Positions 32,753 to 38,729 of a stretch of 38,729 bases of DNA are shown here, piece by piece (within the stretch, counting starts at the first letter, position 1; each line of letters starts with the position of its first letter). The translations under genes and the position numbers were made by a program. The notes below the pieces were generated by a model that saw only the letters and a list, made by a program, of their open reading frames with translations, did no database searches and had not been told where the DNA came from. The DNA is from Gemmataceae bacterium (lineage in GTDB: Bacteria; Planctomycetota; Planctomycetia; Gemmatales; Gemmataceae): contig SIAQ01000042.1 of assembly GCA_009697105.1 (NCBI GenBank), positions 1 through 38,729 of the forward strand, given 5' to 3'.

Positions 32753-33757
32753 ATGAAGAACTTCGCATACTTCCGCCCCACAACCCCGGAGCAGGCCGTC
32801 GCGCTGCTCGAGGCGCGTTGGGGCAATACCGAAATGCTCGCGGGCGGCACCGACCTGCTCACGCTACAAAAACAATACATCGCCCAACCCGCGCGCGTTG
32901 TCAGCCTTAACGCGATCGGCGGCCTGAAAACCATCGCCGTCGGCGAACGCAGCGCCTCCATCGGCGCCGGTGTCACGCTTGCCACGATCAGCTCGCATGC
33001 CGACCTTCGCCGACTGTTCCCCGCTCTCACCATGGCGGCCAGCGAAATCGGCGGGCCGCAAATCCGTAACATGGGCACGCTCGGCGGCAACCTCTGCCAA
33101 CGCAATCGCTGCTGGTACTTTCGCGACGAGCATTCTCCCTGCCTTCTTCGCGGCGGCAACAGTTGCTCGGCCATCGAAGGCGAGAACAAGTATCACGCGA
33201 TCTTCACCCAAAACCATCGCTGCGTCATCGCCAGTCCCTCGACATTGGCGACTGGCCTGATCGCGCTCGGTGCCTCGGCCGAGGTGCTCGGACCGCAGAA
33301 CCGCCGACGCAATGTCGAACTCGCCAAGTTCTACACGGCGCCGGTCGGCCCGAACGATCGCGAACATTCGCTGGCGGCGAACGAACTCGTCACGAGCGTC
33401 ACGATCCCCGTGCGCGGGCTGAACAGTGCTGCGTATGAAGTCCGCCAACGCCAGGCGTCCGATTGGCCAATCGTGCAAGTCGCGGTCGCCTTCTCCGGTG
33501 GACGCAACGGCGAGAAAGCGACGGGCGTTCGCATTGTGCTCGGCCAAGTTTCGCCGACGCCACTGCTCTCGGAGACCGCGGCCCGAGCGCTGGAAGGCCG
33601 CCCGATCAACGAAGCCAACGCCACCGCCGCCGGCCGCGCCGCAGTCGAAGGCGCGAAACCGCTCGGCCAAAATGGCTACAAGATTCGCCTCGTCGAAGTC
33701 GCCGTCAAGCGAGCGCTGATGCTGGCCGCGGGGTTGCCGAGGTATTGGGAGGCGTAA
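32753..33757 (+). CDS. FAD subunit with 4Fe-4S-type Cys insert
   Basis: FAD-binding medium subunit (334 residues) of the molybdenum hydroxylase. 'EMLAGGTDLLTLQK' and 'IRNMGTLGGNLCQ' are the usual FAD-contact motifs. Between them and the C-terminal half lies 'LCQRNRCWYFRDEHSPCLLRGGNSC', four Cys that match the extra 4Fe-4S site known from PaoB and 4-hydroxybenzoyl-CoA reductase beta subunits. AGGA precedes the ATG by eight bases. It is the third gene of the set; an accessory insertion chaperone gene is not seen next to it. Confidence 0.93.
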   Translation: MKNFAYFRPTTPEQAVALLEARWGNTEMLAGGTDLLTLQKQYIAQPARVVSLNAIGGLKTIAVGERSASIGAGVTLATISSHADLRRLFPALTMAASEIGGPQIRNMGTLGGNLCQRNRCWYFRDEHSPCLLRGGNSCSAIEGENKYHAIFTQNHRCVIASPSTLATGLIALGASAEVLGPQNRRRNVELAKFYTAPVGPNDREHSLAANELVTSVTIPVRGLNSAAYEVRQRQASDWPIVQVAVAFSGGRNGEKATGVRIVLGQVSPTPLLSETAARALEGRPINEANATAAGRAAVEGAKPLGQNGYKIRLVEVAVKRALMLAAGLPRYWEA

Positions 33758-33808
33758 GCGTCGTCGAAAAAACGCTCAAATCTATTGTTGTTCTTGTTGA
33801 GGTTTGTT

Positions 33809-34223
33809 GTGAACCGAACGCAACTGCAACAACTCGCCCAGGAGCGTGTTCGCGACGCTGACTCTTTGTTGAAAGCCGGCCAATGGTCTGGGGCTTACTA
33901 TTTGGCCGGCTATGCAGTAGAATGCGGTTTGAAGGCCTGCATCGCGAAGTTGACAAACCTTTTACGATTTTCCGAATAAGGAACTGGCCCAACGCTCTCA
34001 TACTCACAAGATCGAAACGCTGATTGAAATCGCAGGTTTGGTGCACCAGCGCAAGATCGATATAGCTGCAAATCCCGTTCTGGGCGACAATTGGCTTCTT
34101 GTAAAGGATTGGGATGAGAAAGCCCGGTATCACCTCTGGATGGAATCAGACGCTCGCAAGCTTTGTTCGACCGTGGCCGACATTACGAATGGAGTGATGC
34201 CATGGATCGTGGTCCACTGGTAA
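33809..34223 (+). pseudogene. HEPN-domain gene with one frameshift
   Basis: From GTG 33809 (GAGG six bases upstream) the frame reads 'NRTQLQQLAQERVRDADSLL', 'GQWSGAYYLAGYAVECGLKACIAKLTN', a typical HEPN start, then meets a stop at 33977. Skipping one base at about 33959 restores 'FYDFPNKELAQRSHTHKIETLIEIAGLVHQ' and 'DEKARYHLWMESDARKLCSTVADITNGVMPWIV' to the stop at 34221. The total of 415 bases is 138 codons plus one, fitting one extra base (or two missing). HEPN proteins are often RNase toxins or nucleic-acid-binding partners; no R-x4-6-H motif is visible. The next gene overlaps by 22 bases. The frameshift may be real decay or a sequence error. Confidence 0.8.
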
Positions 34224-34597
34224 ATGAGGAAATCAACGCCGGTGCCGAACTGGTCCGCGAATTTGACAAATTTGAACCCGTCAAAGGTGCGTTTTGGCTC
34301 AAGGCCGACGACGAAGAACAACGCTACCTATATATCGCGTCCGACCGAATTGACGGAACGAATATTGATGTGGCTTATGGGGCGATATTACGCCTTACCA
34401 AGCGGATTAGGTCACCCTACCTTGACCCGTTTCGCGTGAAGCTCATCAACGCGAAAGATCCATTGGCCAAAGCCGCGACCGATATCAATAGCCGCTTTCC
34501 GAACCGGATCGCTGGCCGATTCGCAGCGGGAAGCTTCGGTGGTTTAAGCGTCGATGACGCCTACATCTACTCGCCGATTCCCGTAGCAGTGTCGTAA
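34202..34597 (+). CDS. Unknown partner of the HEPN gene
   Basis: A 131-residue protein starting at ATG 34202 with GGAG seven bases upstream, overlapping the HEPN end. It reads 'GPLVNEEINAGAELVREFDKFEPVKGAFWLKADDEEQRYLYIASDRID', then 'RSPYLDPFRVKLINAKDPLAKAATDI' and 'AGSFGGLSVDDAYIYSPIPV'. It is not the nucleotidyltransferase that usually accompanies HEPN genes and I cannot name a family, though I recall similar HEPN neighbours in planctomycetes. An antitoxin or regulator role is inferred from the overlap only. Confidence 0.75.
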   Translation: MDRGPLVNEEINAGAELVREFDKFEPVKGAFWLKADDEEQRYLYIASDRIDGTNIDVAYGAILRLTKRIRSPYLDPFRVKLINAKDPLAKAATDINSRFPNRIAGRFAAGSFGGLSVDDAYIYSPIPVAVS

Positions 34598-34676
34598 AGA
34601 GCAGCGAACGATTTCGACATTGTCAATGCTCGCAGAAGGCGAGCGGTTAAACCATTTTCAACCACGTGACTGCTTG

Positions 34677-35966
34677 ATGGATTCCACCCCTACCTCTCCC
34701 CCCGCCCGTGCCTGGGTCGTCACCTTCGCAGGCACAGCGATTAATCTCTGCCTCGGCATCCTCTACGCCTGGAGCGTGTGGAACAAAAGCCTCGTTCCGC
34801 GCGACGAGAAGCTCTTCGGCACTGCGATGACCGGCGCAAACGAGGGCTGGCACTACCTCTCAAATTTCCAGGCGACCTTGGCTTACTCCATCTGCGGCTT
34901 CGTCTTTGCGCTGGTGATGATCGTCGGCGGCAGGCTGCAAGATCGCTACGGACCGAAACTCGGCGCCACCGCGGGCGGCTTGTTTCTGGCTGCGGGATGC
35001 ATTCTCTCCGGTTGGATGCAGAGCTACCTCGGCCTGATCCTGGGGTTCGGCATTCTCGGCGGCATCGGCATGGGGTTGGCCTACGCCGCCACGACACCCG
35101 CCGCTGTGAAATGGTTCGGACCCCATCGGCGCGGCTTGATCGTCGGCATCGTCGTCGGCGGTTATGGCGGCGCGGCGATCTACATCGCACCGCTGGCGAA
35201 TTGGCTCATCGACGGATATGGCATCTCGCAGAGCTTCATCGTGCTGGGAACCTTCTTCGCCGTCGTCGTCGTCATCGCCGGCCAGTTGCTTTCTTGGCCG
35301 CCCGCCGGATACATTCCCCCAGGACGGGTCGGCGTGACCGTTCAAAACACACCGCCGCCACGCGCCGATTGGCCTGCCTCGGCCATGCTCAGGACTTGGC
35401 AGTTCTACGCGCTAGTGTTTCTCTTCCTCGGCTCGGCGCAATCGGGCCTGCTCGTGATCGGCTTCGCGGCGCCGATTCTAAGTAGCACGGCAAAGGATGT
35501 GGAGTTCTTCGCCGCCAACTCCTGGCTGCTCGCCGCGTTCGGTGGATTCATCAACGCCACGGGCCGTGTCGGAACCGGAAGATACTCCGACGCCATCGGA
35601 CGAACCAACGCCTACATCATCAACGGCCTCATCTCGGCAATCTGCCTGCTCGCAACGCCGTACGTGATGGACACGAAGAACGTCTGGGCCTTATTCATCG
35701 TCGTCGGCGTGGCCTACTGGCAGTACGGCGGCGGGCTTGCGCTCCTGCCCGCGTTCACCGCCGACTTCTTCGGCTCGAAGAACCTGGGCTTCAACTACGG
35801 CCTGGTCTTCATCGGCTGGGGCCTGGCCTTCGGCGTCGTGCAAATCGCTAGCTATCTGCGCGATCAGGGTATCCTGCACTACGCATTTTATCTGTCGGGA
35901 GTATTGCTTATCATCGCCGTCGGCGTATGTGCGAAGCTGCGGCGGCCGGCGAATTTCGAGGCGTGA
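34677..35966 (+). CDS. MFS transporter, OFA (oxalate:formate antiporter) family
   Basis: A twelve-helix transporter of 429 residues. The start at ATG 34677 places 'RAWVVTFAGTAINLCLGILYAWSVWNKSLV' at the N-terminus, the first helix with the OFA-type 'G..YAWSV'. 'GGRLQDRYGPKLGATAGGLFLAAGCILSG' is the loop 2-3 MFS motif, and 'GFGILGGIGMGLAYAATTPAAVKWFGPHRRGLIVGIVVGGYGGAA' is highly typical of OFA proteins. An earlier TTG at 34620 and ATG at 34626 extend the frame without a good ribosome-binding site. Likely substrates are small mono- or dicarboxylates; oxalate is not proven. Confidence 0.9.
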   Translation: MDSTPTSPPARAWVVTFAGTAINLCLGILYAWSVWNKSLVPRDEKLFGTAMTGANEGWHYLSNFQATLAYSICGFVFALVMIVGGRLQDRYGPKLGATAGGLFLAAGCILSGWMQSYLGLILGFGILGGIGMGLAYAATTPAAVKWFGPHRRGLIVGIVVGGYGGAAIYIAPLANWLIDGYGISQSFIVLGTFFAVVVVIAGQLLSWPPAGYIPPGRVGVTVQNTPPPRADWPASAMLRTWQFYALVFLFLGSAQSGLLVIGFAAPILSSTAKDVEFFAANSWLLAAFGGFINATGRVGTGRYSDAIGRTNAYIINGLISAICLLATPYVMDTKNVWALFIVVGVAYWQYGGGLALLPAFTADFFGSKNLGFNYGLVFIGWGLAFGVVQIASYLRDQGILHYAFYLSGVLLIIAVGVCAKLRRPANFEA

Positions 35967-36137
35967 TGGCGCAACTGGCCAATCATATCTGTTGCGAGAA
36001 TGATTGAATGTGTAATTCGCTGGCGCGCTGAAGGTTATCCGCGATTATCGGCGAAAAGTTCATTCTTCTCCAAAATCAGCACATCGAGCCGCCTGGGGAT
36101 TTCTCGTAATTGCCTGCCAAGAGTCCGCTTTCACTGA

Positions 36138-36143
36138 TATAAT
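36138..36143 (+). promoter_or_regulatory. Candidate -10 box before the small 36184 gene
   Basis: TATAAT at 36138-36143 with TGCCAA 17 bases upstream (36115-36120), 41 bases before the start codon at 36184. Confidence 0.4.
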
Positions 36144-36183
36144 CCACTCCAAACGATGCCCATCGCTCGAAAAGGAGCATGTG

Positions 36184-36432
36184 ATGCCGAGCCTATTGAC
36201 AAATGAATCCAATATGAATGCTGCGATGGAAATCGACCGGCTAGAGCACCTAGTCGGCGATTTGCAAATCGAATGCGAGCGGCTGCGCATTGCCTTGGCG
36301 GAATCGCAAAGAGATCGCGACTGCTTTCGGCACGCATTCTATGATCGCTTGCGCGACGCGCGCGAGTTCGAGGATTTCGATATCCCTAAGCTTCAGGAGA
36401 TATCAGCCGGACCCGTCGAACTACTCTCTTGA
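36184..36432 (+). CDS. Small helical protein, possible first gene of a two-gene cassette
   Basis: An 82-residue protein from ATG 36184 with AGGAG six bases upstream. The centre is a charged amphipathic helix ('MEIDRLEHLVGDLQIECERLRIALAESQRDRDCFRHAFYDRLRDA'), probably a coiled coil. It ends nine bases before the ATG of the toxin-like frameshifted gene. The size, spacing and own promoter are what an antitoxin would show, but the family is not recognised. Confidence 0.6.
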   Translation: MPSLLTNESNMNAAMEIDRLEHLVGDLQIECERLRIALAESQRDRDCFRHAFYDRLRDAREFEDFDIPKLQEISAGPVELLS

Positions 36433-36441
36433 GCTTTCACG

Positions 36442-36782
36442 ATGCCCAAGCTTTCCTTACATTGGACAACGCCCGCTCGCCAGAAATTTGACGCGTTACG
36501 TGAACGAATTCGCCCTTCACCGGCCTGGGCAAGATTCATTCAAGTGCATATAACGAGATCGTCTTGACGTTATCGCAACGTGACAGCGCGATCGAGAAGG
36601 GCGAGCCGCTCTACCATTCAAAAAAGCCCGGCGGCACGGTCCGGCACTGGATGCATGAGTTTGTATCGGTTACGTTCATGATCTTTCCGAATGATGGAAT
36701 CTGCTGGATAACCGACTACGCAGTTGTGCCCTCAAGCTGGCCTGACCGTGACGCGGCCGCGCAGAATAATGGACTCTATTAG
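36442..36782 (+). pseudogene. Toxin-like small gene with one frameshift
   Basis: From ATG 36442: 'MPKLSLHWTTPARQKFDALRE' and 'RPSPAWARFIQVH', then the frame fails at a stop near 36562. Shifting near 36504-36550 restores 'NEIVLTLSQRDSAIEKGEPLYHSKKPGGTVRHWMHEFVSVTFMIFPNDGICWITDYAVVPSSWPD' to a stop at 36780. Total length is 113 codons plus two bases, fitting one missing base. The second half ('HEFVSVTFMIFPNDGICWI') recalls the beta strands of RelE-type toxins, but that is a weak resemblance. Confidence 0.65.
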
Positions 36783-36799
36783 TCCCGGAACCCCACCCC

Positions 36800-38200
36800 A
36801 TGCACACCCACCCTCCGCTCGATCGCCGAACCTTTCTCGCTGCCGGGGCACTCGGCTTCTTCGGCGCCAATCTCGCGCACGCCCAGGCCTATGAGCCATC
36901 GCGGCGGCACACGGCACGCTCGGCGATCATGATTTGGCTGTCGGGCGGCGCTTCCCACATCGACACGTGGGACATGAAGCCCGACGCCGTTGCCGAGTAT
37001 CGCGGGCCGTTTCAGCCGGTCGCGACTTCCGCTCCCGGCATTCGGCTGTGCGAGCATTTGCCTCACCTCGCTCGGCAAGCGCATCATCTCGCCATCGTGC
37101 GGTCGTGTGGCGATCATGGCCGAGGCACGGGCGACCATCACGCGGGCTATTATTACAACCTCACCGGGCATGCACCTGATCGCAGCTTTCATCAACTACT
37201 CAACGCTCGCACGCCGTACCCGACCGATTGGCCGTCGATGGCGACCGTCGTGGCGATGAAACGGCCCGCCCATCCGTACCTGCCGAACACGATCACGTTG
37301 CCGCACAAGGAAGGCGCCCCCGATTACACGCGGCCCGGCCAATTCGCGGCGAGGCTCGGCATCGCATATGATTCGGTCTTCGTCGAAGGCACGCGCGAAC
37401 GGCCGCTCGACTTCGCCGTGCCCGCGCTCAGCCTGCGTGGCGACATCACCGCCGATCAGATGCTCGCCCGCCGTGGCCTGTTGCACGCACTCGACGATGC
37501 TCGCCGCGGCGTCGATCACGAATTGGCGATCCGCGATTACACCACGCATCAACGCCGGGCGTTCACGCTGCTCGGATCGGGCCGCACGCAGTCGGCGTTC
37601 GATATTCGCCGGGAGCCGATCGCGGTGCGCGAGCGCTACGGTTCGGGCATCAACGCCACGTCGATGCTGATGGCGCGTCGACTCGTCGAAGCGGGCGTGC
37701 CTTTCGTCACCGTGTTCTGGAAAGGCGATAACGCCCTCAACGAGCTCTGTCGCAGCGGCGGCGGATGGGACACGCATGGCAACAACTTCAACTGCCTGCG
37801 CGATCGCCTGCTGCCCGAGTTCGATAGGCCATTTGCTGCGCTGCTCGACGATCTGCATCAGCGTGGCCTGCTGGATGAGACGCTGGTGATCGTGTCGAGC
37901 GAAATGGGCCGCAAGCCAAGAATCGGCGACCCGCGTTCGGGCGGCCCGAACGGCGCCGGGCGCGACCATTGGCCGGCATGCCAATCGATCTTGCTGGCAG
38001 GCGGCGGCATCCGCGGCGGGCAGGTCTACGGCGCCAGCGACCGCCGAGCCGAGTACCCGTTCGAAAACCCCGTCGCCCCCGAGCACATCGCCCGCACCGT
38101 CTTCCACGCCATGGGCCTCGACGACCTCCACGCCACCGACCGCGAAAGTCGGCCGTTCAATCTGATGGAGGACGGACGGGCGCTGACGGAGATGTTTTGA
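36800..38200 (+). CDS. DUF1501 protein with Tat signal, second copy
   Basis: A 466-residue protein with Tat motif 'DRRTFLAAGALGFFGANLAHAQ' and the DUF1501 signature 'IMIWLSGGASHIDTWDMKPDA'. Further family blocks: 'VRSCGDHGRGTGDHHAGYYYNLTGHAPD', 'DWPSMATVVAMKRPAHPYLPNTITLP', 'GGGWDTHGNNF', 'LVIVSSEMGRKPRIG', 'GRDHWPACQSILLAGGGIRGGQVYGASD'. It is longer than, and clearly different from, the copy at 27992, and it has no DUF1549/DUF1553 partner in view. Ribosome-binding site is weak. Expected outside the cytoplasm. Confidence 0.93.
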   Translation: MHTHPPLDRRTFLAAGALGFFGANLAHAQAYEPSRRHTARSAIMIWLSGGASHIDTWDMKPDAVAEYRGPFQPVATSAPGIRLCEHLPHLARQAHHLAIVRSCGDHGRGTGDHHAGYYYNLTGHAPDRSFHQLLNARTPYPTDWPSMATVVAMKRPAHPYLPNTITLPHKEGAPDYTRPGQFAARLGIAYDSVFVEGTRERPLDFAVPALSLRGDITADQMLARRGLLHALDDARRGVDHELAIRDYTTHQRRAFTLLGSGRTQSAFDIRREPIAVRERYGSGINATSMLMARRLVEAGVPFVTVFWKGDNALNELCRSGGGWDTHGNNFNCLRDRLLPEFDRPFAALLDDLHQRGLLDETLVIVSSEMGRKPRIGDPRSGGPNGAGRDHWPACQSILLAGGGIRGGQVYGASDRRAEYPFENPVAPEHIARTVFHAMGLDDLHATDRESRPFNLMEDGRALTEMF

Positions 38201-38201
38201 G

Positions 38202-38280
38202 AAATTGCAGATTGCAAATTTCAGATTGCAGATTGAAATGCAGGCGCAAGCCCAATGGTGAGGTACTCCGAACCGTTGGG
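38202..38280. repeat. AT-rich word array followed by a single 33-nt hairpin unit
   Basis: Bases 38202-38240 repeat CAGATTGCA and AAATTTCAG words. Next, 38248-38280 is one copy of the 33-nt unit: stem CCCAATGG/CCGTTGGG with one T-G pair, loop TGAGGTACTCCGAA. The inverted partner unit present at the other two sites is absent here. Confidence 0.8.
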
Positions 38281-38332
38281 ATCGGGAGCGAGCGGAAACA
38301 TTTCAACAACTTCGATTGGCGAAGGACAAATC

Positions 38333-38583
38333 GTGAACGCTATCCTACAAAACGGTATCATCGTGCTCACCGAACCAATTCCCGAATCCTGGCCGGACGG
38401 TCAACAGCTTGAGGTTCGCTAGCAACAGAAATCGATACCGATATCGATATCGACGCATGGGCGGAAGAGATGAATCGCCTTTGTGCGGATAGTTCGCCCG
38501 AGGATGAGGAATTGATGCGTCAGGCGATCGAAGAACATCGGCGGTTGGGAAAAGAACAGGTTCGTCGTCAGAGGGAGGAATGA
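38333..38583 (+). pseudogene. Antitoxin-like small gene with one frameshift
   Basis: From GTG 38333 (AAGGA six bases upstream): 'NAILQNGIIVLTEPIPESWPDGQQLEVR' then a stop at 38420. A one-base shift there restores 'ATEIDTDIDIDAWAEEMNRLCADSSPEDEELMRQAIEEHRRLGKEQVRRQREE' to the stop at 38581. This two-part plan, a short beta start followed by a charged helical end with 'RRLGKEQVRR', is common for small antitoxin-like proteins in planctomycetes. Length is 83 codons plus two, fitting one missing base. Confidence 0.65.
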
Positions 38584-38597
38584 TACCGATCGAGAAA

Positions 38598-38729
38598 AGA
38601 GGGCCAGTTTTGATCGCGAAGACGGGGCCACCTAGACACCGAAGGAGACAGATTGAGACCAGCGTTGCCAAGGAAATAAGGGGAATCAGCCCGTTGCGCC
38701 TGGCCCTCTCCAGACGCTCATAGGTGGCC
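38598..38729. other. Structured 3' end of the window, possible mobile-element relic
   Basis: No gene. GGCCACCTA (38627-38635) is complementary to TAGGTGGCC (38721-38729), enclosing about 85 bases, and GAGGGCCAG (38598 region) pairs with CTGGCCCTC (38699 region). GGGCCAGTTTTGATCGC near 38600 recalls terminal sequences of IS21-type elements, from memory only. Confidence 0.35.

Overview
The window looks like a piece of a Planctomycetota chromosome, probably Gemmatales-like; that placement is inferred. The main clues are the DUF1549/DUF1553 plus DUF1501 pair, a second lone DUF1501 protein, Cys-rich exported proteins of a planctomycete style, GC-rich coding sequence, and long, nearly perfect inverted repeats in most gaps between genes.

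Positions 1-20233 (minus strand) hold a type VI secretion system (T6SS) cluster read right to left: tssK, a membrane-anchored caspase-like + von Willebrand A (vWA) protein, a membrane-anchored pseudo-caspase, a secreted protein with a carboxypeptidase-regulatory-like domain, tagJ/impE, vgrG, a small spike-associated protein, a PAAR tip protein, a TssB/TssC-like sheath protein, tssB with a proline-rich repeat tail, an Ala-rich unknown, tssA, and the first codons of a probable tssC that runs off the left edge. TssE, F, G, H, J, L, M and Hcp are not visible and may lie further left. The most interesting system here is the caspase pair: one protein keeps the His-Cys dyad, while the other has Ile and Ala at those two positions.

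Positions 20234-26023 hold a bacterial NaV-type ion channel, two divergently transcribed exported Cys-rich proteins (a probable outer-membrane barrel and a HEAT-like protein), and a D-2-hydroxyacid dehydrogenase. Clear terminator hairpins and one perfect operator-like palindrome are present.

Positions 26024-33757 (plus strand) hold the DUF1549/DUF1553 and DUF1501 pair, then a three-gene molybdenum hydroxylase (Tat-type 2Fe-2S subunit, Moco subunit, FAD subunit with an extra Cys cluster) behind a strong sigma70-like promoter.

Positions 33758-38729 are an accessory stretch: a HEPN-type gene with its partner, an OFA-family MFS transporter, a small coiled-coil-like gene followed by a toxin-like gene, a DUF1501 protein, and an antitoxin-like gene. 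Three of these small genes each carry one frameshift, while the long genes in the rest of the window are intact.

Several independent families of inverted repeats punctuate the window. One of them, a 33-nt unit with an 8-bp stem and a constant 14-nt loop, shows compensatory changes between copies.
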